Positions 44,206 to 52,405 are shown, numbered from the stretch's first letter. The stretch: 54,021 nucleotides of DNA from an uncultured Acidimicrobiaceae bacterium (GCA_913030665.1 CAJWFS010000007.1:1-54021), one strand, 5' to 3'. Made by a program: numbers and translations. The notes: generated by a model from the sequence alone, not told the origin.

Positions 44206-45009
44206 TCAGACCAGTGGCCACGGGACCCGCCGCCCGCTGGCGTCGACGGGAAGTTCACCCGCCTTGACCACGGCGCGGACCCTCGCCAGCACGGCGTCGC
44301 GCTCGAAGGCGTCCAGTAGCCGGGCGAGGTTCGGGGACAGGCCTTCTTCGAGGAGGCGGACCATGTCGTTGGTCGGCCCCTCGCCTATCGGCTGGCCGGC
44401 GAAGTCCCAGATGACCGTCCTGACCTTGAACTGGTGGTGGAAGCAGAGGGCGTTGTCGATGGCCCAGAGGTGGCCGTCGAGGCCGGCCAGCACGTGGCCG
44501 GACTTGCGGTCGGTGTTGTTGGCCACGAGGTCGAAGATAGCTAGCCGTCGGAGGTCGTCGAACCGGTCTGGATCCTCCCGGATGGTGAAGTAGTGCTGCT
44601 CGTAGTCGCACGGCACGTACAGCTGGACCGAGCCCTCGCCGAACGGCCCGTCCCTGATGATCGTGGGAGGTACCAGGCCCCAGCCGAGTTGGTGGGCCAG
44701 TTCCCACGCGGCTGCCTCCCGCCGGTACAGGCCGGTGGGGAAGTCATGGAGAGGGCGTTCCCCTCTGCCCGGCTTGTACACGCCCTGGAGCAGGGGTTCG
44801 TCGCCGGTGTCCGGGTGGGTGACGTCGACCAGGAACGTGGCGTTCGACGTCCACGGCATGCGACCCAGCACCTGGATCTCCCCGGAGGAGAGGATCTCGA
44901 CGGCCACCTCGTCGTCCACGGGCTCTCGTGCCCGGAACGGATCGGTGGCCTCCTGGTCCGGGGGTGCGTCCGTCGGCATACCAGTGGAGGCAGCCGGGTC
45001 AGTTGACAC
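44206..45009 (-). CDS. SCO1664-family protein with PI3/PI4-kinase-like fold
   Basis: The 267-residue protein has kinase-type sites: Lys79 (GVYKPGRGE), a catalytic loop FDLVANNTDRKSGH with Asp167, and a metal-binding Asp185 (WAIDNALCF). The layout is like PI3/PI4-kinase and HipA folds. The family is conserved in actinobacteria next to DUF3090 and a histidine phosphatase. The substrate is unknown. GTG 45009 overlaps the DUF3090 gene by 11 bases; an in-frame ATG 30 bases later is an alternative. Confidence 0.82.
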   Translation of the reverse strand: MSTDPAASTGMPTDAPPDQEATDPFRAREPVDDEVAVEILSSGEIQVLGRMPWTSNATFLVDVTHPDTGDEPLLQGVYKPGRGERPLHDFPTGLYRREAAAWELAHQLGWGLVPPTIIRDGPFGEGSVQLYVPCDYEQHYFTIREDPDRFDDLRRLAIFDLVANNTDRKSGHVLAGLDGHLWAIDNALCFHHQFKVRTVIWDFAGQPIGEGPTNDMVRLLEEGLSPNLARLLDAFERDAVLARVRAVVKAGELPVDASGRRVPWPLV

Positions 45010-45496
45010 AGGGGCACCAGCCGTCGACCGTGGGGTCCAACGGGGCGCCGCACCACGGGCAGGGTGGCCTTCCGGCGGACACCAGTTGACGGGCCCGGAT
45101 GATGAACGCCGCCACCAACTCCCGACGCATCGGGAACCTGGCCTGGGCTCCGACGAGGTCCTCGTCCCGGAGGAGCTCCTCGGCTATGAGCACGAGGCGG
45201 TCCGTGGACTGCTGGTAGGTGATGCCGAGGCTTCCGACGACCCAGTCGGCCTCGACCGGGTCGTCGAACCCGGTCTCCGTCGCCAGGTCGGTGGCTGGCC
45301 CGTCGACGGGCGGGAGGTCGCCCATGATGCCGTCCAGGAATTCGGCCAGCCCGACCACCTGCTGCTTCTCCAACTTGAGGGACACCACCTGTCCGGCACG
45401 GCGTGCCTGGATGAAGAAGACCCGTCGCCCGGCCGGGCCGACGGTGCCCACGGTGAAGGCGTCCGTGTCATCCCAGTCGATCTCGGGTCGTTCCAT
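44999..45496 (-). CDS. DUF3090 family protein
   Basis: The 165-residue protein matches DUF3090: FTVGTVGPAGRRVFFIQARR early and a C-terminal zinc-ribbon-like CPWCGAPLDPTVDGWCPC. The function is unknown. It always travels, to my knowledge, with SCO1664-like kinases in actinobacteria. It has its own -10 box seven bases before the ATG, so it can be transcribed apart from the phosphatase upstream. Confidence 0.87.
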   Translation of the reverse strand: MERPEIDWDDTDAFTVGTVGPAGRRVFFIQARRAGQVVSLKLEKQQVVGLAEFLDGIMGDLPPVDGPATDLATETGFDDPVEADWVVGSLGITYQQSTDRLVLIAEELLRDEDLVGAQARFPMRRELVAAFIIRARQLVSAGRPPCPWCGAPLDPTVDGWCPCVN

Positions 45497-45503
45497 CGAC
45501 GGG

Positions 45504-45509
45504 AGCCTA
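45504..45509 (-). promoter_or_regulatory. -10 box for DUF3090
   Basis: TAGGCT ends seven bases before the ATG at 45496. Confidence 0.5.
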
Positions 45510-45538
45510 GGAGTCGGTGGGTGTCTTGCCGGTAGTGG

Positions 45539-46195
45539 TCACGAGGGGCCCAGTCCGACCAGCCGCCCGGTCGAGTTGACGGTCAGCACCGTGGGCCTCT
45601 CAGGGCCGTGGAGCACCGCGCTGACAGAGCACGGGCCGACCACGAGGCGTTGGAACAGGTCCAGGGGGGTGCCGAGGGCCTGGGCCAGCGCCGCCTTGAT
45701 GGGATCCGCATGCGACACGCAGACGATGGTCTCGCCGGGGTGGCGTGCGACCAGGTCGGCGACCTGGCCGGTGATCCGGGCCTGCATCTCGGCGAACGAC
45801 TCGCCCTTCGGGAACCTGAAGGCCGAGGGTTGGCGCTGCACCGTGGACCACGCCTTCAGCTTTATGAGGTCCTTCAGGCGACGCCCGGTCCAGGCGCCGA
45901 ACTCGCACTCGATGAGCCCGGAAGCGGTCCGGACCCGTCTACCGACAGCCCGGGCGATCGGTGCGGCGGTCTCCCGCGTGCGTTCCATGGGCGAGGAGTA
46001 GACGGCGGCCACGCCTCGGCCGGGTAGGTGGTCTGCCACCTCGGCCACGTGCGCGGCCACCGCCTCGGCCTGGGAGCGGCCCTCGTCGGAGAGGTGCAGG
46101 CCCGGTGCCCGGCCGGGGAGTCGGGCACCGGTGGTCGGGGTGCGTCCGTGGCGTACATAGAGAACCAGCGTCGGTGACCGGTTGTTTGCTGCCAT
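45539..46195 (-). CDS. MSMEG_4193-family histidine phosphatase
   Basis: The 218-residue protein has the catalytic Arg15-His16 (LYVRHGRTP), VYSSPMERTRET, a conserved CEFGAWTGRRLKDL and VSHADPIK with the second His. This matches the actinobacterial putative phosphomutase family whose type is MSMEG_4193. It probably opposes or complements the kinase two genes downstream. It starts 24 bp from the divergent DNA glycosylase. Confidence 0.85.
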   Translation of the reverse strand: MAANNRSPTLVLYVRHGRTPTTGARLPGRAPGLHLSDEGRSQAEAVAAHVAEVADHLPGRGVAAVYSSPMERTRETAAPIARAVGRRVRTASGLIECEFGAWTGRRLKDLIKLKAWSTVQRQPSAFRFPKGESFAEMQARITGQVADLVARHPGETIVCVSHADPIKAALAQALGTPLDLFQRLVVGPCSVSAVLHGPERPTVLTVNSTGRLVGLGPS

Positions 46196-46203
46196 GGCCG
46201 CCG

Positions 46204-46213
46204 AACCTACCCT
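46204..46213. promoter_or_regulatory. Overlapping divergent -10 boxes (phosphatase and UDG genes)
   Basis: On the minus strand TAGGTT (46209-46204) ends eight bases before ATG 46195. On the plus strand TACCCT (46208-46213) ends six bases before ATG 46220. The two hexamers share the TA at 46208-46209, in a spacer of only 24 bp. Confidence 0.55.
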
Positions 46214-46219
46214 GCCACC

Positions 46220-46897
46220 ATGGACGGACGCCGACTGCTGCTGGCGGTGCACGACGAGGTGGTGGAATGCCGTGCCTGCCCGCGTCTGGTGGAGTGGCGG
46301 GAGCAGGTGGCGATCCGGAAGCGGGCCGCCTACCTGGACCAGGACTACTGGGGGAGACCGGTACCGGGGTTCGGCGACCCGCGCGCCCGGATACTCATCG
46401 TGGGCCTGGCGCCTGCGGCCCACGGGGCCAACCGGACAGGCCGGGTGTTCACCGGCGACCGGTCGGGTGACTTCCTGTTCGCTGCGCTCCACCGGGTCGG
46501 GTTGGCCAACCAGCCGGAGGCGGTCGGGCCCGACGACGGCCTCCGGCTGACCGACGTGTTCATCACAGCGCCTGTCAAGTGCGCCCCGCCGGCGAACAAG
46601 CCGACTCCGGACGAGAGGGCGGCCTGCCGACCCTTCTTCCAGCGGGAGGTGGCCGCCTTGGATCGGGTCGGCGTAGTGGTGGTCCTGGGCCAGATCGGCT
46701 ACGTGGCCACAGCGGCGGAGCTCGGGCTACGGCCCCGACCGAAGTTCGGCCATGGCGTGGAGGCCCGGCTTTCCGACGGTCGGACGATCCTCTGCTCGTA
46801 TCACGTCAGCCAGCAGAACACCTTCACCGGTCGCCTCACGGAGCCCATGTTCGATGCGGTGCTGGTACGAGCCATGGAGCTGGCTGCAGCGGTTTGA
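46220..46897 (+). CDS. Type 5 uracil-DNA glycosylase (UdgB-like)
   Basis: The 225-residue protein has the family 5 motif LIVGLAPAAHGANRTGR, which replaces the catalytic residue pattern of family 1. YHVSQQNTFTGRLT is the second motif. Cysteines at ECRACPRL, VKCAPP and AACRPF are placed as in [4Fe-4S] UDGs. It removes uracil and other deaminated bases from DNA. Confidence 0.88.
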   Translation: MDGRRLLLAVHDEVVECRACPRLVEWREQVAIRKRAAYLDQDYWGRPVPGFGDPRARILIVGLAPAAHGANRTGRVFTGDRSGDFLFAALHRVGLANQPEAVGPDDGLRLTDVFITAPVKCAPPANKPTPDERAACRPFFQREVAALDRVGVVVVLGQIGYVATAAELGLRPRPKFGHGVEARLSDGRTILCSYHVSQQNTFTGRLTEPMFDAVLVRAMELAAAV

Positions 46898-46925
46898 TCC
46901 CGCCCGGAGGTCGGGGGACCGCCGA

Positions 46926-46931
46926 TAGCCT
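46926..46931 (+). promoter_or_regulatory. -10 box for the small lipoprotein
   Basis: TAGCCT ends seven bases before the GTG at 46939. Confidence 0.5.
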
Positions 46932-46938
46932 CTGCGCC

Positions 46939-47289
46939 GTGATCCGATTCCGCCGCCTCCTCGCCCTGGTCGCCGTCATGTTCCTGGTCGCAGGCTGCAT
47001 GGCTTCCGGTGAGCCGGTCTCGTGGGAGGACCAGGCGGACGAGTCCGGCGAGGGACTCGTGGAACGCGAGTTCACCGCCGCCTGCATGGAGGCCAATGAC
47101 GACCTCTCCGAGGCGAAGTCCAGGGGGTTCTGCGAATGCGTGCTGGACGGGGTGCAGGCAGCGGTCACCTTCGAGCAGTTCACCGAACTCGACGACTTCA
47201 TCGACAAGCACCGCGACGACGTGACCGCGGCGATGCTGGGAGAGCACTTCGGCTGGTTGGTGGAGGCCACGGACGCCTGCGCCACCTGA
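46939..47289 (+). CDS. Small lipoprotein of unknown function
   Basis: The 116-residue protein has a signal peptide and lipobox LVAGC, then an acidic helical domain with a cysteine pair in AKSRGFCECVLDGVQ and further Cys at AACMEAND and TDACAT. The spacing resembles small actinobacterial lipoproteins of unknown role. The GTG at 46939 is fixed by the signal peptide and by the -10 box. Confidence 0.75.
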   Translation: MIRFRRLLALVAVMFLVAGCMASGEPVSWEDQADESGEGLVEREFTAACMEANDDLSEAKSRGFCECVLDGVQAAVTFEQFTELDDFIDKHRDDVTAAMLGEHFGWLVEATDACAT

Positions 47290-47320
47290 TCGATCCTCGG
47301 ATGGGGAGCCCCGTTCGACC

Positions 47321-47335
47321 GCCGGCCCTGCCGGC
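47321..47335. terminator. Hairpin between convergent lipoprotein and FrhB-like genes
   Basis: GCCGGC-CCT-GCCGGC lies in the 86-bp spacer between the two stops. The loop is tight and no U-tract follows. Confidence 0.25.
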
Positions 47336-47375
47336 TCCCGCTGGTGCTCGTGTCGAGGGTTCCAGTTTCGCCGGT

Positions 47376-48530
47376 TCAGCCGGCCCTGACCGGTAGGCCG
47401 ACCCGGGCGCTGTCGTTGGCCCAGACCGGCCACCGGGCCCGGCTCTTGGCGGCCAGCTTGTGCATCAGGGCGATGGCTCCGGGGTCGCTGTCGCCCGGCC
47501 GACCTTCGATCACACCCTCCTCGAGCATCTTCATGATGATCTGACGGCCCAACTCGGTCCGCACGACCGTGAGGGTCCAGTCGTTGTTCTCACCGATGCC
47601 ACCGGTCGAGATGTCGGCGTGCTCGGCGGCGAAGTCGGGGCAGAGGGTGCAGCCCTCACGGGTCCAGGCGTGGCACTCCTTGAGGTTCACCTCGTGGTAG
47701 TCGCCGTTTCGCATCCAGATCTGGAACACGCCCTTGATGTTCATCTTGACCATCTCCTCCTTGCGGAGGCGGTACTTGGCCCAGAACAACTCCTCGAAGA
47801 TCGAGTCGTCGAACGACTTGGAGCAGAGCAGGCCGATGTTCAACTTGATGGGCCTGCCTGCCTTGCCGACCCGGCGGTGCCACATGACGGGTCCGATCGA
47901 GGTCTGGCAGCTCATGCCGACCAGCGCCAGGGCGCTCAGCCCCTGTTCGAGGGCCTGCGGCATGGCCAGCGTGTTGGCCGAGTAGGTGTAGCGGCTGCCG
48001 GCGCCTGCCAGGACCGACTCCCTGTCGGTGGCCAGTGCCGGGACGGCCTTCCAGCTACTGGACCCGTCGGCACCCGGCTTCTCCAGGTGGCTGGTCAGGG
48101 CGCCGTCGATGATCCCGTTCTCGAGGCACCAGATGAGGATGGCCGAGACCAGGCCGCCGTCCTGGCCCATGGCATGGACCGTCTCGTCGCTGGCCCGGGT
48201 GAGCAGGACGTCCTTGTAGACGCCGGACATCTCGTCCGGGCGGCGCTCCCGTCCGAAGAGGTGCTGGTCGGCCTCGGTCTCCCAGCTGCGGAACCGGGGG
48301 CAGGCCCGTGTGCACGACGTACAGCCCTTCTGGCCGTGGCCGCAGTCGGTCGCTCCTAGGTCGTCTTCCAGGTGGAACGGCGTGTACTTCCCGGGCTCGT
48401 GCTCGTATCCGATGACGTCGTGTGGACACGCGATCACACAACCTGCGCAACCCGTGCAGAGGCCGGTGTCGATGACCTCCTCGTAGAGCTCCTTCCACTG
48501 GAAGGACCATTTCTCGCGGGTTGCGGCCAT
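47376..48530 (-). CDS. Coenzyme F420 hydrogenase/dehydrogenase beta-subunit (FrhB) family protein
   Basis: The 384-residue protein opens with a two-cluster ferredoxin domain (TGCAGCVIACP, then DCGHGQKGCTSCTRACP). The FrhB core follows, with GQDGGLVSAILIWCLENG, VGMSCQTS, LNIGLLCSKSF and CTLCPDFAAEHADIS. FrhB proteins move electrons between F420H2, FAD and Fe-S centres. No hydrogenase subunits are nearby, so the partner is unknown. ATG 48530 is set by the ferredoxin start and a -10 box. Confidence 0.85.
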   Translation of the reverse strand: MAATREKWSFQWKELYEEVIDTGLCTGCAGCVIACPHDVIGYEHEPGKYTPFHLEDDLGATDCGHGQKGCTSCTRACPRFRSWETEADQHLFGRERRPDEMSGVYKDVLLTRASDETVHAMGQDGGLVSAILIWCLENGIIDGALTSHLEKPGADGSSSWKAVPALATDRESVLAGAGSRYTYSANTLAMPQALEQGLSALALVGMSCQTSIGPVMWHRRVGKAGRPIKLNIGLLCSKSFDDSIFEELFWAKYRLRKEEMVKMNIKGVFQIWMRNGDYHEVNLKECHAWTREGCTLCPDFAAEHADISTGGIGENNDWTLTVVRTELGRQIIMKMLEEGVIEGRPGDSDPGAIALMHKLAAKSRARWPVWANDSARVGLPVRAG

Positions 48531-48537
48531 CGGTGTC

Positions 48538-48543
48538 ACCCTA
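48538..48543 (-). promoter_or_regulatory. -10 box for the FrhB-like gene
   Basis: TAGGGT ends seven bases before the ATG at 48530. GGGT within it could also serve as a weak Shine-Dalgarno. Confidence 0.45.
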
Positions 48544-48622
48544 CCCATCGGCGTTGGAGGCAGCCGGATCCGAGCCGGACGCGACGAAGTGCCGCTCGCC
48601 CCTTGGGTTGGCGGCACCTTGA

Positions 48623-48697
48623 TGGTGCCCCTGGCGGGACTCGAACCCACGCTCACGGCTCCGGAAGCCGATGCTCTATCCACTGAGCTACAGGGGC
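48623..48697 (-). tRNA. tRNA-Arg (anticodon CCG), CCA encoded
   Basis: On the minus strand the acceptor stem GCCCCTG pairs with CAGGGGC, the D stem GCTC with GAGC, and the anticodon loop reads TTCCGGA (CCG at 34-36). The T arm is GTGGG-TTCGAGT-CCCGC. The discriminator is A and the next three bases are CCA, so the 3' end is encoded. The first anticodon-stem pair is a U-U mismatch and the variable loop has four bases. Confidence 0.93.
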
Positions 48698-48979
48698 TGG
48701 GACGGGTCAGGCTACCGGCCCGGTAGTCGGGCACGGCCGGGTGTCGACGGCTGCATCTGGCTACTTCCCGCAGGTAGGTGCCTTCGCCATGGACAAGGCC
48801 AGGCCGATTGAGGCAACGGGCGTGACGAATGGCCAAGGACGCCACCGCCCCTGGCCCACCGCTCTTCCTTCGAGTTGCAGCCTCCCGGTCGCCATCCGAG
48901 ATCCCCAGGCGGCCGATCGCTGCTGACGCCTACGATCCCCAAGCCCGGACAGAAGAAAGAATGAAGTGCAGGAGGAACA
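48698..48979. other. Intergenic region between tRNA-Arg and dienelactone hydrolase
   Basis: About 280 bp without a credible gene. TACGAT at 48931-48936 is a possible -10, giving a leader of roughly 37 bases that carries AGGAGG at 48970-48975. No -35 match or structured RNA was recognised. It is the longest gene-free stretch in the window. Confidence 0.5.
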
Positions 48980-49678
48980 ATGAGCGGAACAACGGTCGAG
49001 TTCGCGGCCAACGGGACGACGGCTGGTGGCTACCTGGCGTTGCCGGACGGAGGGAGCGGACCCGGCGTGGTCGTCCTCCAGGAGTGGTGGGGCCTGGTGC
49101 CCCAGATCCGGGGGGTCTGTGATCGCCTGGCCGGTGAGGGCTTCGTGGCCCTCGCCCCCGACCTCTACCACGGCGAGTTCGCCGAGCACACGGAGATGGA
49201 CAGGGCCGGGGAGCTCATGACCTCGTTGCCGCCGGACCGGGCAGCCCGAGACATGTCGGGCGCCATCGACTTCCTCCTGGCCGACGAGGCGACCACCGGA
49301 GATGTCGTCGGGGTGACGGGCTTCTGCATGGGCGGGATGCTTACCCTGATGATTGCCGCCCTTGAGGGTGACCGGGTGGCTGCGGCGGCGCCGTTCTACG
49401 GGGCGCCACTCGGTCGAGAACAATTCGACATGGACTGGTCGGGCCTGAGCGCGAAGGTCGAGGGCCACTTCGCCGCCAACGACGACTTCTTCCCACCGGA
49501 GGCCATCACGGCCCTGGGCGACGACCTCCGGGAGGCGGGCCACGACGTTGTGTTCCACGTGTACGAGGGGACCGGGCACGGCTTCGCCAACGAGGAAAAC
49601 CCGCTGGGCACCTGGGACGAGGCAGCGGCCGCCACGGCGTGGGGTAGGACCGTGGAGTTCCTTCGCTCCCACCTCTGA
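48980..49678 (+). CDS. Dienelactone hydrolase family protein
   Basis: The 232-residue alpha/beta hydrolase has the DLH features: Glu35 (QEWWGL), nucleophile Cys116 (TGFCMGG), an Asp at 168-169 (AANDDF) and His200 (GTGHGFAN). It hydrolyses enol-lactones or related esters in the cytosol; the substrate here is unknown. It is one of the few genes with a textbook Shine-Dalgarno (AGGAGG, 48970-48975). Confidence 0.88.
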   Translation: MSGTTVEFAANGTTAGGYLALPDGGSGPGVVVLQEWWGLVPQIRGVCDRLAGEGFVALAPDLYHGEFAEHTEMDRAGELMTSLPPDRAARDMSGAIDFLLADEATTGDVVGVTGFCMGGMLTLMIAALEGDRVAAAAPFYGAPLGREQFDMDWSGLSAKVEGHFAANDDFFPPEAITALGDDLREAGHDVVFHVYEGTGHGFANEENPLGTWDEAAAATAWGRTVEFLRSHL

Positions 49679-49737
49679 TCCCGCAGGGATCTCCGTGGGT
49701 CGGTGCCCCAGAGGCCCGTCATTCCCGGTGGTAACCC

Positions 49738-50676
49738 TCAGGCCGGGTCAGAGGCCAGAAGCGCCGCACCCAGCGCCCCGGCATCGGCTCCTAGTTGGGC
49801 CAGCACCACGTCGACCACCGGACGGGAATCGGCTCCCGGCAGGAGGCCACCCAGCGCCGCGGCCACGCCTGCCCGCAGGGGCTCGCCCACGTCGGCCAGT
49901 CCGCCACCCAGCACGATGCGCGACAGGTCCAGGAGCACGACCAGGTTGGCCACGCCCCTGGCCACCTCGGTGCACCAGTCGGTGAAGACGGCCTGTGCGG
50001 GCTGGTCGCCCTCGGCAACGGCATCCATCACGTGGTGGCCGGTGATTCCCCCGGCCGACCCGGCCAACTGGATTCCCCGGGGGAACGTTCCGGTCGAGGC
50101 AGCCTCCCGTCCAAGGCGTCCCAGGGCGTTTCCCGAGGCGTAGTACTCCCATGGCCCGCGGTGTCCGGTGAGGTGTACTGGGCCGTCGGCCGACACCACC
50201 ATGTGCCCGGGCTCTCCTGAGAAGCCGTTGGCACCCGTGTGGAGCCGTCCTCCCAGGACGAAGCCGCCTCCGATCCCCGTACCCAGGGTGACCAGGGCGA
50301 AGTCGTCGCAGTCCCGGCCCGCACCCAGCCTGGCTTCGGCGAGCGTGGCGGTGGTGGCGTCGTTGCCAACGGCAACCGGTAGTCCGACGGCGCGTTCCAG
50401 GTCCGGGCCGACCGGGTGGCCGACTGCTCCGGGCAGGTTCGGCGACCAGGCGACGGTTCCGGAGCGCCCGGCCAACCCGGCGATACCCAGGCCCACGGCG
50501 CTTACCGGTTCTGGGCTGTGCTTCCGGAGGCCGCCCACCATCGTCGCCAGGCTCTCCACTAGAGCGGGCCCGTTGCCATGGCTGGTGGTGCGTTCCCGTC
50601 CGACGATGGCCCAGGTGGTCGGATCCACCAGCAGAGCGGATGCCTTGCTGCCCCCGACGTCGATGCCGATCAGCAT
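49738..50676 (-). CDS. ROK-family sugar kinase or regulator-like protein
   Basis: The 312-residue protein has the phosphate loop GIDVGGSKASALLVD, catalytic Asp in VGNDATTATLAEA and the ROK block LGTGIGGGFVLGGRL, GANGFSGEPGHM. The zinc-binding CxCGxxGC is lost: the segment reads HLTGHRGPWEYYASG with all three cysteines replaced. N-terminal DNA-binding helices are absent, so it is a kinase, not a repressor. It has its own promoter downstream of the phn genes. Confidence 0.83.
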   Translation of the reverse strand: MLIGIDVGGSKASALLVDPTTWAIVGRERTTSHGNGPALVESLATMVGGLRKHSPEPVSAVGLGIAGLAGRSGTVAWSPNLPGAVGHPVGPDLERAVGLPVAVGNDATTATLAEARLGAGRDCDDFALVTLGTGIGGGFVLGGRLHTGANGFSGEPGHMVVSADGPVHLTGHRGPWEYYASGNALGRLGREAASTGTFPRGIQLAGSAGGITGHHVMDAVAEGDQPAQAVFTDWCTEVARGVANLVVLLDLSRIVLGGGLADVGEPLRAGVAAALGGLLPGADSRPVVDVVLAQLGADAGALGAALLASDPA

Positions 50677-50683
50677 GGTTCCG

Positions 50684-50689
50684 AGGCTA
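50684..50689 (-). promoter_or_regulatory. -10 box for the ROK gene
   Basis: TAGCCT ends seven bases before the ATG at 50676, within the 36-bp gap after the second permease. Confidence 0.5.
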
Positions 50690-50712
50690 GGTCGGGCCCG
50701 ACCAGAGTGGGC

Positions 50713-51606
50713 TCAGTGGCGTAAGCCGGTCAGGTCGGCCAGCACGGCGGCGTTCCGATCGCCGTCTGTCCCGTTGCCCGGTGCCCGCCCGGCGCCCCGG
50801 ATGATCCTTCGCCTGACGGCTGCCGAGACGGTGTCGATGGTCAGCACCACCACGATCGTCATGAGCAGCACGGCGCCCACGGCCGGGAAGTTCCGGAACA
50901 CCAGTTGCGACACCAGTTCGGAACCCACGCCGCCGGCACCGATCATGCCCAATACGGCCGAGGCGCGGACGTTGATCTCGAATCTGAACAGCCACTGTGA
51001 GGTGACGACAGGCAGGATCTGGGGTAGTACGCCCCAACGCATGCCAGATGCCCATCGACCCCCCGTGGCGGCCACGGCCTCCAGTGGTCCCTCGTCGATT
51101 CCCTCGATGGCCTCGGTTGCCCACTTGCCCAGGGTTCCGATGGAGTGCACGCCGATGGCCAGTGCCCCGGCCCACGGTCCCAAGCCGGTGACAGGGATGA
51201 GGATCATGGCCAGAATCAACTCGGGGACGGCCCTGATGACGTTGAACAGTTGGCGCACCGGGACGCGGACCCAGGCCGGTGCGAGGTTGCCGGCCGCCAG
51301 GAATGCTAGGGGCAGGGAGATCAGGGCGCCGATGAGGGTGCCGATCCAGGCGATGTGCACCGACTCGAAGACCTTGCCGACCACTCCCCGTTCGGCGGCT
51401 TCGGCGAAGGCCGGTGGGAACATGCGGCGGAATATGTCCCAGGCGTCGCCCGGGGCGCCGAGAAGTCGGTCGATGGTGATTTCCAACCCGGTGAGCGACC
51501 AGCCGACGAGGATGACCAGTAGGGCACCGAGCGCCATGCGTCTCGAGGCCGTGCCGGTCGGCGCCGGTGGCCTGCCGTCGGTTCCGGTCGTCGGGCCGGC
51601 CGCCAT
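50713..51606 (-). CDS. phnE: Phosphonate-type ABC transporter permease (second)
   Basis: The 297-residue protein has about six spans and the permease EAA-like loop ALAIGVHSIGTLGKWATEAIEGIDEGPLEAVAATGG in pieces. ASAVLGMIGAGGVGSEL, typical of PhnE, follows. It pairs with the other PhnE-like subunit to form the channel. It starts one base after the stop of the preceding permease gene. Confidence 0.85.
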   Translation of the reverse strand: MAAGPTTGTDGRPPAPTGTASRRMALGALLVILVGWSLTGLEITIDRLLGAPGDAWDIFRRMFPPAFAEAAERGVVGKVFESVHIAWIGTLIGALISLPLAFLAAGNLAPAWVRVPVRQLFNVIRAVPELILAMILIPVTGLGPWAGALAIGVHSIGTLGKWATEAIEGIDEGPLEAVAATGGRWASGMRWGVLPQILPVVTSQWLFRFEINVRASAVLGMIGAGGVGSELVSQLVFRNFPAVGAVLLMTIVVVLTIDTVSAAVRRRIIRGAGRAPGNGTDGDRNAAVLADLTGLRH

Positions 51607-51607
51607 G

Positions 51608-52405
51608 TCAGACCAGCCGCTTACGGACGGCCACGCTGACCTGTTCGATGACGATGACGACCACTAACACGAGCAGCAGGATGCCCAGCACCCGGTCGAA
51701 CCTGAAGTACTGGCGCTGTGCCTCGATCACCCGGCCTATGCCACCGGCGCCGACCAGGCCCAGCACCACCGATGCGCGGATGTTTAGCTCGAACACGTAC
51801 AGCCCGTAGGCGACGTACTCGGGTAGCACCGTCGGCAGGACCCCGGTTCGGATTACGGGAAGGCGTCGACCACCGGTGGCCCTCGCCGCCTCGAGGGGTC
51901 TGGGATCAGCGCCGTCCACCGTCTCTGAGAACAGCTTCACCATCACCGCCAGCGAGAACACCGACAGGGCCCACGAGCCGGCGAACGCCCCGATGCCCAC
52001 GGCGGTGACGAGGAGCTTTGCCCAGAACAGGTCGGGTACGGCCCGCACCACGTTCATGACCGACCGACTCACGACCATGGTCGTACGGTTGGGGCTGGTA
52101 AGTGGCGACATGGCGAAGGCTAGGGGAAGGGCCAGGCCGCAGCCCACGAGCGTCGCCACCACGGCGATCTGGAAGGTCTCCAGGAGGGGGTCGAGCACGT
52201 TGTGCCAGTCCAGCACCCAGTCCCACGGAACCGGCCAGAACTTTTCCCAGAGAGGGTTCGACCAGACATTCCAGAACGTGGAGATGTCGAACCCGACCTG
52301 GCGGCCGGCGAACACGGTGTAGGTGATCAGGACCCCGAGGACGACCCAGGTGCGGGCACCCGGACGTGGACGGGTCGGCCTGGCGGCGATCGTCGGTCCG
52401 TTCAC
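51608..52405 (-). CDS. phnE: Phosphonate-type ABC transporter permease (first)
   Basis: The 265-residue protein has about six spans, FSLAVMVKLFSETVDGADPRPLEAARATGG in pieces as the EAA loop, and RASVVLGLVGAGGIGRVIE. It is the heteromeric partner of the next permease. The GTG start overlaps the phnC stop in GTGA. Confidence 0.85.
   Translation of the reverse strand: MNGPTIAARPTRPRPGARTWVVLGVLITYTVFAGRQVGFDISTFWNVWSNPLWEKFWPVPWDWVLDWHNVLDPLLETFQIAVVATLVGCGLALPLAFAMSPLTSPNRTTMVVSRSVMNVVRAVPDLFWAKLLVTAVGIGAFAGSWALSVFSLAVMVKLFSETVDGADPRPLEAARATGGRRLPVIRTGVLPTVLPEYVAYGLYVFELNIRASVVLGLVGAGGIGRVIEAQRQYFRFDRVLGILLLVLVVVIVIEQVSVAVRKRLV

Noticed and set aside
46939-47289. A 236-codon frame from 46579 including the lipoprotein
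   Set aside because: The extra N-terminus is antisense-like sequence inside the DNA glycosylase gene, and the signal peptide starts at GTG 46939.
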